IMG/VR virus record: IMGVR_UViG_3300042525_000059
Span: 1-27,459 of that record
Direction: 5' to 3' (one strand)
Source: a virus
DNA: 27,459 nt
Shown in pieces: positions 1 through 8,741 of the stretch. A program made the translations under genes and the position numbers. Positions within the stretch are counted from its first letter, which is position 1; the number at the start of each line of letters is the position of its first letter. The notes beneath the pieces were generated by a model, which worked only from the letters and a program-made list of their open reading frames with translations, was not told the DNA's origin and searched no databases.

Positions 1-2
1 TT

Positions 3-362
3 ATCAACAACGAGGCAGACAAACGCACAGGGATCGCAGTTGCTCCTTTGCGGGAACCCAAGGGCAAGGTCGTGGTGCGATACGAGCCAGATACCAAGCG
101 TATATACATCGATGTGCGAGACTGGCGTGCAGCGGTATCCAAAGACTATATTGACTTCGACGGATCGTTGCAGCCCTACAAGAAGAACGGCTCACTCTTA
201 GGCATCAAGCGTAAACGTATGCTGAAGGGCACGATTGCTAGTGATGCAAGCGCAGTCAACGCACTAGAGTTTGATAGCTCGAAACTCAACGTGTTCTCAG
301 AAGAGGTGATTCTTGATAAAAGTCTTAGGCGCGACGATGATAGTCCCTTGGTCAACGTTTGA
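3..362 (+). CDS. C-terminal part of a possible phage replication protein (truncated by window edge)
   Basis: The reading frame is open from the left edge, so only the last 119 residues are visible and the true start lies outside. Visible features are a stretch reading VVVRYEPDTKRIYIDVRDW, followed by a basic KRKRMLKGT segment and a VNALEFDSS segment near the end. This order (RYEPDTKR, then KRM-KG, then AL-FD) recalls the C-terminal tail of phage primase/helicase-type replication proteins in environmental phages. That is memory of the family, not a detected catalytic motif; no Walker or primase motif falls inside the window. The gene is rightward, against all late genes, which agrees with an early or replication operon. 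It overlaps the start of the next gene. CDS status is secure; the replication role is a weak inference. Confidence 0.6.
   Translation: MNNEADKRTGIAVAPLREPKGKVVVRYEPDTKRIYIDVRDWRAAVSKDYIDFDGSLQPYKKNGSLLGIKRKRMLKGTIASDASAVNALEFDSSKLNVFSEEVILDKSLRRDDDSPLVNV
302..312 (+). promoter_or_regulatory. Ribosome binding site supporting a TTG start
   Basis: AGAGG at 302-306 followed by six bases and TTG at 313 is a well-spaced Shine-Dalgarno arrangement. The alternative ATG at 337 has only TAGG about seven bases upstream. The site lies inside the coding region of the preceding gene, so the two genes are probably translationally linked. Confidence 0.5.
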
Positions 363-513
363 TGTCGGGATGTCTTTCTTCATACCCTGCACGAACACCG
401 ACGAGGTTGCCGAGAAAGTACGATGGGAGGCTGCTCGCTTCAGATATGAGCTTATCTGTAAACAAGTTGTAGAGCAGGGTATGTATGGATTGCGCTGTTG
501 GCGGATAAAGTGA
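313..513 (+). CDS. Small conserved phage protein, function unknown
   Basis: A 66-residue protein (58 if the ATG at 337 is used) overlapping the preceding gene by 50 bases. The core reads VPWSTFDVGMSFFIPC, then a helix rich in A, R and K, and a C-terminal GLRCWRIK. The pattern W-x-x-x-x-V-G-x-S-F-F-x-P near the start and G-x-x-x-W-R at the end is shared by many small phage proteins from environmental genomes. No function is established that I know of. It could be a small nucleic-acid-binding or regulatory protein, but the sequence does not decide this. It is the last gene of the rightward operon, 60 bases before the terminator at 573. Confidence 0.7.
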   Translation: MIKVLGATMIVPWSTFDVGMSFFIPCTNTDEVAEKVRWEAARFRYELICKQVVEQGMYGLRCWRIK

Positions 514-596
514 TATAGTCCGCTCGGAATTCTTCACTCTCCTGGCGCTCCTCCCAATTAGTGCTAGGTTGTCCCCGGCCCCCTGCCGGGGTTTTT
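514..596. other. Short convergent intergenic gap
   Basis: Between the stop of the rightward 66-aa gene and the stop of the leftward 2097-aa gene I see only the terminator hairpin. No further gene, promoter or repeat is apparent. Confidence 0.6.
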
Positions 597-598
597 TT
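573..598 (+). terminator. Intrinsic terminator of the rightward operon
   Basis: A 7-bp perfect GC stem (CCCCGGC at 573-579, GCCGGGG at 585-591) with a five-base loop CCCCT is followed by seven T residues (592-598). It terminates + strand transcription after the 66-aa gene. Its T tract overlaps the stop codon (597-599) of the convergent 2097-aa gene, so the two transcription units meet exactly here. Read on the minus strand the hairpin lacks a T tract, so it should not terminate the late operon efficiently. Confidence 0.9.
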
Positions 599-3500
599 AA
601 AGTCCTGCGACTTCTTTGCGTAACGCTGGAATATTGTAGGCACGGAGCAACTCATTCTCCGTCCGTTCAATCTCATCCAACCGATCTTTCTTCTCAGCAC
701 CCGTCATGGTTGGGTCGTTAGAGATTAGCTTGCGGAAAGCTCGCATCTTCTCCAACTGCTGATCGATCTGATTCATGGACCGCCGCAAGGCAAGCAGATT
801 GATACGGTCATCGTTCAGGTATTCCTGCAATTCTTCTGCACGTCCCTGAGCCTTCAACCCGTTCATGGTGTAGACCACCTGCTCAACTTTCTCCCGCAGA
901 TCGTAGTACTGCTCTTTATATCCGCCTGGGATCTTGTCATACATAAACGTCTTAAAGGCAGGCATCTCATACAGCCGCTTGTCGGGCCTATCAGTGAACA
1001 ACATGTTCGACAGATCCAGCACCGTGCCACCTGCAATACCCGTGGTGCCCCGCACAAAATATTCAAGCTTCATCGGAGAGATGCCAGCCAGAGCGCCGAT
1101 CATCTTTGCAATCTCAGAGGTCGAGTCTGTGAACTGCTGTGCAGGTTCTAACTTCTCCAGCCCCCGTCCAACTATCGGCGTGCCCGTAAAGAACGAGTAG
1201 TTCACCAGCAACTCAAGCGCAGGCTTGACAGCTTGAGGTGTCAAGTTAGGTCCACTAAACGCATCAAATGCAGCGGTGCCAATAGCCTTGCGTAGTGCCG
1301 CCGCATCCTGCGGACGTTCGGTGCCTTGGCTAGCGATGTAGTTGTACATGCGCTCGGGGATAACTTTGAAGAAGAACCCAACTTCGGGAGCAACTGGTAT
1401 CTTTACTCCTGTCCCCGGCACGATAAAGTTTTTATCCTTCTCATAATCCCGCAGTCCTTCATACTCATCGTCATCACCTACCAACATCGTGTAGATCGTG
1501 GTAAGCGCAGCAAGCTTCACACCTGTACCAAGGAACATCTTAAAGGCTTCACTACGCTCGGTAGCTGCAACCCCACGTCCGGTCATTGTGCGGTAGAACA
1601 CATCCATACCTTGGATGTAGGCGTTCATAAACGGAATGAGTTGGCGCATTAGACCCACCGTCCGGTTTGCACCTTGCCGTTTAAAGTTGATAACTTCTTG
1701 AGCGCGATACCGTGCAAGCAGCACGTCACCATCGGGGAACTGCGGCGACTTAGTTTCTTCTAACGTCTGCTCAAAGACTGCCTTACGCAACGCAGCATCA
1801 GAGGCGATGGAGAACGACTCCATGAACGACAGCCCCTTCTCAAGCACAGACCGCTGCCGAATCCCAAACTCTTTCTCGATCTCATCCTTGGCACGTCCAG
1901 GCATCAGGTCATACGCGCCCACAATCCCAAACTTCTCAAGCTGCTGTGTCGTGGCATCTCCACGGTACGCACCCACTGCACCTGTCAAGACCTTGGCAGC
2001 AACCTCAAACGGGTTCTTCACGCCTGACGTCACTGTAGCGCGGTACGCATCTTGGAATAACTGACTTGCTGCGAACTGGGGAGTAGCTGTGGTCGTGCGC
2101 CGTAAAATATTAGCGAACGCAGTGAAGCTGCTAAGGAGCGGACCCCCCATGCTTTCTACACCCTTGAACGCATAAACATCTGCTATCGACTCATACTCAT
2201 AGACTTCAGGCTTGCCATCGCGGTAGATATAAATTGTCTTGTTGGGGTCAACTCCAGGCTGTCCTTGGCGTACCTGCCGCGCACCTAACCCGTTGGATAC
2301 AAATGCGTCAGTGAGTTGCACCGCAGCATGGTTGCGTATCGCACCGTTAACAAGCCAGAAAGAGAGGCCCACCATGTTGTCAAAGATGTCGTTGATCTCG
2401 TCGGTGCCACCTCGGATCTCTTTCATCTGCTTGAGATTGGTCAGCCCACGGAAGTACGCTTGAGGACTTGTAGCGATCTTGTCCTCATAATCTTTGATAC
2501 GGTTCCACGGCACATAGTCCGCAGCTTCTTTCCACTCGGCAGCTTGCTCTTTACTAAAGCGTCCTGCATCGACACCTGCATCGATTAAGTTGTTCTTGAA
2601 CGTAGTGAACTCTTTGAACGCAGCCTCTAACTCGGGGAAGTCCTTGAAGGCTTGCATACCTGCTTTGATCTTTGCATCATCGGGCAGGCCAGAGATACCC
2701 AGTTGTGGGTGCTGTTTGAAGTAGTTCGCACGACGAGCAATGAACGCATCGTTTGCTAATTTAAACGCAAGCTGCTGATCGCCTAGCTTGGTGCCAAGCT
2801 CCTTGATCTTATCAATAACACCTTGGAAGGAGGCAGTGCTCTTCTCTGCAACCCAACCCACCTTTGGATCAAGCTTTAACTTACCATCCTTCATCACGGC
2901 AACAGCCATCGTATCGGCATGTTCCGCAGCAGTCATAAACACATCAGGACGAATGTTGCCTAGCGCATCACGGATCTTGCCGTTGTACTGGTTGAGCATG
3001 GCAAGTTTAGATTCAGCAGCCGCACCCTTGTACGCTACCTGCACACGGAACTTATCTATCTGATCTTGGCGATACGATGGGTCTTGGAAGAACGCTCCAA
3101 CTTTCTGAAGCGTAGACATCTGCGGACCCTTGGGCTTGGCGTTTGTTATACCCGCCATAGCAGCTACCGCTGCTTGTGCTTGCTGCCCCGCCACAGTTAG
3201 TATGGGGGCTGGGGTCTGTCTGAAAAATAATTGATCTGGCAGATTGTTTGTAGGATCAACAGCAGGTTCAGCAGACTGTTCTCTCGATATAGGGAACGGC
3301 ACTTTAACTTTACCGTCTTCGCTCAGCAGTTCAGTCGGCCAGTTTTCAATGTAATCAAACTTGCTGGGGTCGCTTTGTTGGTCCCAACGAATATTTGAAG
3401 ACCGTACCGCTACAGGCACATGGGTGTAACCTCTTTGCGACAACGCAAATGCTCTATGTCTACCTTCGTGCCCTGTAACTTCATGTACACCGTTTTCACC

Positions 3501-6500
3501 CTCTCTAATAGTAAGAAAAGGGATCGTGTTAAGTTGTTCTCCACGGTCTAAAGTATTATTGACCGTCTTTAGCTTAGGGTTCCCTGTAAGGATGTTTACA
3601 TCCTCTTTTGAAAAGTCAGTAGGTTCCGCAAGTTTTAGGAAGGTATCTATGGGCAAATAGATAAGTCTTGTTCTGTCCTTGTAATCTGGGCTTTCGGAAA
3701 CGTTCCCAATATCCGATTCAAACCTTCCCTTATCGTCCTTCTTAAATAAATCAGAAACTGCACCCTCCGCACCCATGAACAACTTGCCTTGACCTTTGGT
3801 CTTAGCTTTCACCCCAGGCTGCGTTAGCTCGCCGTAAATGGTAAGGAGTTCAGTTAGTGCGTTGTCGTTCTTCAGACCAAGAAGTTTTGCAATGTACTCA
3901 GTAAACTTATCCCAAGCGGTTGTGTTCTGGTATTTGATACGCGATAGAGCGTACTGGAACCGAGGATTACTAATACCTTCTGCAATAAATTCCTGAATAC
4001 TAGACACACCGTAAGGCGGACGATAAAAATCTGGATCTTCGTTTGCTGCTTCTTTTTTATAGTGTTGCTTAACGTACTCGTATAGTTTGTTCAACCGCTG
4101 CACGGTTGGGCGCTGCGCTGGCTTTGGATTGGCAACTATATTGGAAACTTGGGCGTGCACTATTTCATGTGCCAACACATGCTCATCTTTAGATTTGTAG
4201 TCACTAACCTTAATCGTGTCAGACTTAACGTCATACAACCCGCTGACACCCGTCTGAGGAAACGCTACCGCAGTTGACGTAAGTCGTAACTTGTTCTCAT
4301 CAATATTTTTTGTGGCACGTTCTATTGCGTCCCGTAGGTTTAAGAAGTCCTCTTTAGTACGTAACTTTGCACCGCCTTGTAACCCTAAAGGCGCAAACAT
4401 AGAGTGGTTGTTGTCAACAATCGTCTGCAATCCGTATGTACTTGTAGCTTCTCCGTCTTCGTAGGCTTGAATATTTGACCCCAACACTTCGTATGGGAGG
4501 ACTGCACCGTCTGGCAACTTCTCTATCTGCGGTGCAACTTGCCGAATGTAATCAAGCGCACCGAGGTGCATCTTTGCACTATCAATAGATAGCTGGCGAG
4601 ACGTGTACCTTTCATCTTTATAATTTTCAAACGCGTCTTTAGAGACTTCAATCTTAGTTTTTAAACTTCTTGCGAGTTTAGCTACTTGCTGAACAATAGG
4701 GTTCTTGCTTTTCTCAAGCGCATCAAGAACGCCAGAGAAACTGCCTTGCTGCACGGCTTTTCCTGCCTGCTGATTCTGGCGGGTGCGTAATTGCTCCTCA
4801 TAAGTAGCACCAATACCTTTACTAAACGCGGCTCGCTGCTGTATTTCTGTCAATGGACGGGGCTGTTTTCCTTCTGCCACATCACGTGGCTCAGCGCGTA
4901 GTGCAGGTTCGCCCACTCCAGTTGTGACAGGTGCTTGAGGTCCGGGGGCAGCGACGGCAGCTCCTTGGTCAGGTACAGGAACGCTTGACTCACTTGCTCC
5001 GGCGACAGGTTGCTTAGGTTGTTTGACACGTTGTTTTCTCCTTGGAGCTAACGGTAACTCCATTTGCTCAAAGAATATAGGACTATCTAAAAAGTTCTCA
5101 ACCTTCTTAACAATCCCAGGACTACGATTAGGGTCTGAAGCAAATGCTTCTAGACGTTCCTTCACAAACCTACGGTCTTCAGAGTTGGCAAGATCTTTAC
5201 CCAGTATCTCTTCACGTAACTTCTTATTAGTCGCGCCAATACCCATCGTACGAAAGTCCTGCTCCGTTACAGGACGAGTTTCTGGTGCAGCAAGTTGCTT
5301 CTGCACTTTCATCTTAGGTTGTTCGATATCCGTACGCTGAAGCGTTAATGGAAACCTAGTTACCTTTTGCTGCGATAGGTCTAAGTCAGGGGTGGGCTTA
5401 GCTGCTTCCTCTTGATACTGCTCACGCTCTAAGAACTTAACCCGCATCATGTCTGCTTGGGTTACGGGTTCTCCTGCTGCGATCTTGTCACGAATACCTT
5501 GCACACGCTGTTCTTCCAGCATGCGTTGTTGCTGCTCGTTTAAACGTGGAGCTGCGGCTTCCTCACCAATCACGGTCCCTGTATCTGGCCGGTACTCAGT
5601 TTTAGCAACTTGCCCAACACGATCACCGATACTAGGCAACGGAGCTTCAAAATCTAATTGTGGTTCTCCAGCGCCAGGACGTGCACCTTCTGCTGCACCT
5701 AGCGTACCTTTTACAGCTTCGATCTGAGTCTTTAGTTCGTTTAGCGGTTTCGCAAGTGCTACGGCTTGGTCGTAGATCTGCTGTTTCTTAACAGGATCAG
5801 CCTCGCGCTCATAGGCTGCTGCAAGTCTTTCGTTCTCTCGCTGGTAAAGATCAAATTCATCTCTTAGCTTAAACAGACGATCTTGAGCCTCACGTGTCGA
5901 TTGCGCTGTGCGTTGGATGTTTTCTTCTGTAAAGAGGTCTTGCTGTGTGGCAGTTTCAGGTACACCCCGTGCAGGCGCAAATGTCGTGGGTGCCGTAGGT
6001 GCGGCAGGGGTAGTTATAGCAGGCTGTTCTTCTACCGCAGGGGTAGTTGGTTGTGCAGGTGTAGCCGCAGTTTTTGCTCTACGTCCAAGTGCAACATCTA
6101 AAAGACCTTGCGCCAACGCACCAACAGCACCACCATACGCAGCCTGTTCGCCTAATCCCTCAATAAGTTGTTGCTCAGGTTTATAAACGCCACGAGCAAT
6201 CAGGTTTTGTGCAAGCCCAGCAGCAGCTTCTTGTGCAGCTTCTTCACCGCCAGCCATAGCAACCCGCTTAATACGATTAGCCGCAGTAAGCACTTCCCCT
6301 TCAGGGATACGCGATAGGATTCTGAACGGTGTAATAAGTTCAGACAAACCAACAACAGCACCAAGTCCTGTGGATAGAGACTGCTGCCCAGGAGTCGCAC
6401 CTTCTTGTTGTGCACGTGTTAACGCTTCACCCGCACCAGACCCCGTAGCAAGTGCACCTGCTCCAACGCGACCCGCAACACCAAGGGCACCGAGACCAAG

Positions 6501-6890
6501 GAATGGTACAAACGAGCCTGCGGCTTCGCCAAACTTACGACCTACTGACTCTTCGTATCCAGCTTCAGGTGCAAATGGTTTCTTCGCTGCGGCAGCAACC
6601 CCACGAATAGCTTCCTGTGCACGAGCTTCATACTGGTCAGGTAATAGCGCAGACGCGCCAACAGCAGCTTGCTCAACAAGCCCAATCGCTCCAGGCACTA
6701 TACCCTTGACGGCTTCCTTGAGTTGCCCGCCAATCGTCGGTTCAAAAGATAAGTGCTTAACAATCTCTTCGTCAGAGTACCCCTCGTTACGCGCTCCAAC
6801 AAGATTGAATTTACGTTTACCAGCAAGATACTCGGCTATCTCTGAGTAGCTATAACCTTCTTGCAATGCACGTCGGACATCAAAGGCCAT
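597..6890 (-). CDS. Giant polyvalent/DNA-ejection protein with metallopeptidase-like and ParB-like sites and LPD38-like C-terminus
   Basis: A 2097-residue protein, last gene of the late operon; ATG with AGGGG upstream. Order: two helical GYS-x-x-EI elements (8-23, 33-48); Ala/Gly-rich hydrophobic segment (about 120-165); Thr/Pro/Ala linker (about 273-311); coiled coil (about 320-400); second Pro-rich linker (about 627-660); LAHEIVH with HExxH at 908-912 and a later QEFIAEG offering a third zinc ligand (E967 or E971); TGHEGRHRA at 1139-1147, recalling the G-x-RR-x-x-A box of ParB-like folds; then about 840 residues (1258-2097) with IPFMNAYIQGMD around 1753 and a hydrophobic stretch ending in GDDDEYEGLRDY, typical of large polyvalent protein associated domain 38. 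Polyvalent proteins of this kind are virion-packaged proteins injected with DNA, thought to modify host or phage targets. Domain names rest on motifs by eye. Packaging is inference from the neighbouring internal-protein-like genes. Confidence 0.85.
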   Translation of the reverse strand: MAFDVRRALQEGYSYSEIAEYLAGKRKFNLVGARNEGYSDEEIVKHLSFEPTIGGQLKEAVKGIVPGAIGLVEQAAVGASALLPDQYEARAQEAIRGVAAAAKKPFAPEAGYEESVGRKFGEAAGSFVPFLGLGALGVAGRVGAGALATGSGAGEALTRAQQEGATPGQQSLSTGLGAVVGLSELITPFRILSRIPEGEVLTAANRIKRVAMAGGEEAAQEAAAGLAQNLIARGVYKPEQQLIEGLGEQAAYGGAVGALAQGLLDVALGRRAKTAATPAQPTTPAVEEQPAITTPAAPTAPTTFAPARGVPETATQQDLFTEENIQRTAQSTREAQDRLFKLRDEFDLYQRENERLAAAYEREADPVKKQQIYDQAVALAKPLNELKTQIEAVKGTLGAAEGARPGAGEPQLDFEAPLPSIGDRVGQVAKTEYRPDTGTVIGEEAAAPRLNEQQQRMLEEQRVQGIRDKIAAGEPVTQADMMRVKFLEREQYQEEAAKPTPDLDLSQQKVTRFPLTLQRTDIEQPKMKVQKQLAAPETRPVTEQDFRTMGIGATNKKLREEILGKDLANSEDRRFVKERLEAFASDPNRSPGIVKKVENFLDSPIFFEQMELPLAPRRKQRVKQPKQPVAGASESSVPVPDQGAAVAAPGPQAPVTTGVGEPALRAEPRDVAEGKQPRPLTEIQQRAAFSKGIGATYEEQLRTRQNQQAGKAVQQGSFSGVLDALEKSKNPIVQQVAKLARSLKTKIEVSKDAFENYKDERYTSRQLSIDSAKMHLGALDYIRQVAPQIEKLPDGAVLPYEVLGSNIQAYEDGEATSTYGLQTIVDNNHSMFAPLGLQGGAKLRTKEDFLNLRDAIERATKNIDENKLRLTSTAVAFPQTGVSGLYDVKSDTIKVSDYKSKDEHVLAHEIVHAQVSNIVANPKPAQRPTVQRLNKLYEYVKQHYKKEAANEDPDFYRPPYGVSSIQEFIAEGISNPRFQYALSRIKYQNTTAWDKFTEYIAKLLGLKNDNALTELLTIYGELTQPGVKAKTKGQGKLFMGAEGAVSDLFKKDDKGRFESDIGNVSESPDYKDRTRLIYLPIDTFLKLAEPTDFSKEDVNILTGNPKLKTVNNTLDRGEQLNTIPFLTIREGENGVHEVTGHEGRHRAFALSQRGYTHVPVAVRSSNIRWDQQSDPSKFDYIENWPTELLSEDGKVKVPFPISREQSAEPAVDPTNNLPDQLFFRQTPAPILTVAGQQAQAAVAAMAGITNAKPKGPQMSTLQKVGAFFQDPSYRQDQIDKFRVQVAYKGAAAESKLAMLNQYNGKIRDALGNIRPDVFMTAAEHADTMAVAVMKDGKLKLDPKVGWVAEKSTASFQGVIDKIKELGTKLGDQQLAFKLANDAFIARRANYFKQHPQLGISGLPDDAKIKAGMQAFKDFPELEAAFKEFTTFKNNLIDAGVDAGRFSKEQAAEWKEAADYVPWNRIKDYEDKIATSPQAYFRGLTNLKQMKEIRGGTDEINDIFDNMVGLSFWLVNGAIRNHAAVQLTDAFVSNGLGARQVRQGQPGVDPNKTIYIYRDGKPEVYEYESIADVYAFKGVESMGGPLLSSFTAFANILRRTTTATPQFAASQLFQDAYRATVTSGVKNPFEVAAKVLTGAVGAYRGDATTQQLEKFGIVGAYDLMPGRAKDEIEKEFGIRQRSVLEKGLSFMESFSIASDAALRKAVFEQTLEETKSPQFPDGDVLLARYRAQEVINFKRQGANRTVGLMRQLIPFMNAYIQGMDVFYRTMTGRGVAATERSEAFKMFLGTGVKLAALTTIYTMLVGDDDEYEGLRDYEKDKNFIVPGTGVKIPVAPEVGFFFKVIPERMYNYIASQGTERPQDAAALRKAIGTAAFDAFSGPNLTPQAVKPALELLVNYSFFTGTPIVGRGLEKLEPAQQFTDSTSEIAKMIGALAGISPMKLEYFVRGTTGIAGGTVLDLSNMLFTDRPDKRLYEMPAFKTFMYDKIPGGYKEQYYDLREKVEQVVYTMNGLKAQGRAEELQEYLNDDRINLLALRRSMNQIDQQLEKMRAFRKLISNDPTMTGAEKKDRLDEIERTENELLRAYNIPALRKEVAGL

Positions 6891-6902
6891 CGAAGTCCCC
6901 TG

Positions 6903-8741
6903 TTAACCACCAAACGTTGATAGAGGTGCCCTGTTTGCTGGGGGTTTAGTTTGCCCTCCGCCCATCTGTGCTCTCTTAAAATCTTCAAATGTTGGAAAGT
7001 CTTTTTTATACAATATAAAATTCTTTGTATATTCTTCCCGCAGCTCCGCTTCTGCTCTGGGCGCGTATCTGTCAACTTGCATTTGTCTGTAAGTTTTAGC
7101 AAATTCTGAATCTTTACCAAGACGTTCAATAAGCTGCATTTCGGGAGAGGGTCTGTTAGCCCCTATATTTGCTGCTTTTAGCTGTCCTTGAATCTGCGCC
7201 TGAGTGCGCTCCATAGCCGCAGCGTCTTGTGCCTTCTGCTTGTATAGACCCATTTCGCCTTCATACATAATCCCGGCAAGTCTATCAACACGTAGGTTGT
7301 ATTTATCCAGAGCGTTGTCGCGCCGTTCAATAGCTTTATCCAAACGTGCTTGATCTGCTTTCGTAAACTCTGCGGCTTCTTTGTTCTGGAGGGTACGGAT
7401 CTGACGATCTTGTAACTTGTAATCACGCTCAAGCTTATCAAGCTCTTTAATATCTTGTGCGTAACCTTTTACGGCACCTTCAGCACCCTTACCGATATTG
7501 ACAAACGCATGTGGGGATGCGCCGCCTAGAATGGCTAATCCTGCTTCAAGAACTCGCATATTGGCAGCTTCTTTCCGTTTTTGTGGAATCGCTTCAATAT
7601 CTTTGCGGTTCTCAGCAACCATATCTTTGAGAAGATTGAAGTCGTAGCCTTCATCAGTAAGCTGTTTGACTCGCTCACTTCTGATCTGCGAAAGCCCAGG
7701 AACCACCGGAATATCTTTGCCCCCTTCTGCTTGTAACGTACCTTCTGCGGCAGAGCGTGCGGCAGAAAACATGGGTACAGGCCCAAGTTCAGCAGATTTA
7801 GCAGGTGCTGGTGCTGCCGGTGCTGCGGGTGCAGCAGACGGAGCTTTCGGGGGTGGCGGTTTATTAGCCGCAGCTTGGGCTTCCGCTACAGCTTGTTGCT
7901 CCGCAGCTTGCGGGAATGTTTCTTGAGGTGGTTTTTTTGCATCCGCGATACGCTTAGCCTCTTCAGGCTTCATTGCGTTAATTTGTTCTTGCGTGTACCC
8001 CAACGCATATAACCGTTTTAGTGTGTCTAATGTTTCTGCTTCATTAGCATTTAGGTTATCCGAGCCGAACAAGGCAGTTCCTATTGCTGCTGCGCCTGGA
8101 AACGCACGCCCTAAATAGCTCAACCCACGAGAGAACATCGATGGTGTTGCAGCAGCAGGTGTTGCCGCTGCGCTTGGAAACGCTTGCGCGAACGTCGTGC
8201 CAGTAGGTCTTGGAGCACCACTCAGCCTTGGTTTAGGTTGCCCAAATCGATCTAGTTCAGGAAATAACTCCATCTGACCACCCGGAGCAAACCGTTGCAC
8301 ATCACCACCACCGGCAAATGCAACCATGCCGCCATCAGCATAGTCAAACATGTTGTCAGGTACAGGTAGGCCGGAGATACCCCGCTCCATCGCAGGTGAC
8401 GGCACTTGGTTATTACTGACAGCAACTTGACCGCCGTAGGCCATACGTGTTGGGGGTTGTTGCGGTGCGGCTTGGGGGGCCATAGCAGACATGCCCATTG
8501 GTTGTGGAGGCGGTGCCATCCCAACATCTTGAGCTACGGTAGAACCGGACGGTGGTTGAGTGTTTGCAGCGACAATCCGTTGGATCGTCATCATTGCCAT
8601 AAGTGCCGTCGTGGGGTCAATCTTTCCGGCAGCAGCGTCCATCTTTAGGCGTTGCACGTTAGATCCATAAGTGGCAACAATGTCACCAACCGTACGATCT
8701 GCGGTCCTATTGACCGCTTTTTCTAGTGTCCGAAGGCTCAT
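6903..8741 (-). CDS. Putative internal virion (ejection) protein, Ala/Gln-rich
   Basis: A 612-residue protein starting ATG within an ATGA overlap with the preceding 382-aa gene, with GGGGGTAAAGG just upstream. The N-terminal 60 residues are helical. Residues 70-100 are Pro/Met/Ala-rich. Then come short glycine motifs: MAYGGQV (100-106), YADGGMVAFAGGGDV (134-148) and FAPGGQM (151-157). A GYTQEQI helix (249-255) precedes a Pro/Ala linker (293-317) and a charged coiled coil (about 420-520). No catalytic motif is visible. The composition, size and place between other long helical genes at the end of a late operon match the internal core or ejection proteins of podoviruses. Exact function is unknown. 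It ends 12 bases before the 2097-aa gene. Confidence 0.75.
   Translation of the reverse strand: MSLRTLEKAVNRTADRTVGDIVATYGSNVQRLKMDAAAGKIDPTTALMAMMTIQRIVAANTQPPSGSTVAQDVGMAPPPQPMGMSAMAPQAAPQQPPTRMAYGGQVAVSNNQVPSPAMERGISGLPVPDNMFDYADGGMVAFAGGGDVQRFAPGGQMELFPELDRFGQPKPRLSGAPRPTGTTFAQAFPSAAATPAAATPSMFSRGLSYLGRAFPGAAAIGTALFGSDNLNANEAETLDTLKRLYALGYTQEQINAMKPEEAKRIADAKKPPQETFPQAAEQQAVAEAQAAANKPPPPKAPSAAPAAPAAPAPAKSAELGPVPMFSAARSAAEGTLQAEGGKDIPVVPGLSQIRSERVKQLTDEGYDFNLLKDMVAENRKDIEAIPQKRKEAANMRVLEAGLAILGGASPHAFVNIGKGAEGAVKGYAQDIKELDKLERDYKLQDRQIRTLQNKEAAEFTKADQARLDKAIERRDNALDKYNLRVDRLAGIMYEGEMGLYKQKAQDAAAMERTQAQIQGQLKAANIGANRPSPEMQLIERLGKDSEFAKTYRQMQVDRYAPRAEAELREEYTKNFILYKKDFPTFEDFKRAQMGGGQTKPPANRAPLSTFGG

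Noticed and set aside
573-598. Bidirectional terminator
   Set aside because: Read leftward the hairpin is followed by ACAACCTAG, without a T tract, so only the rightward direction is supported.
452-700. Minus-strand frame across the convergent border
   Set aside because: It runs through the terminator hairpin and the end of the 2097-aa gene in another frame. No conserved pattern is seen.
6370-6849. 159-codon plus-strand frame opposite the 2097-aa gene
   Set aside because: It is the antisense of an Ala/Gly-rich coding region, has no ribosome site, and its Pro/Ala/Ser-rich composition is what antisense of such a region gives.
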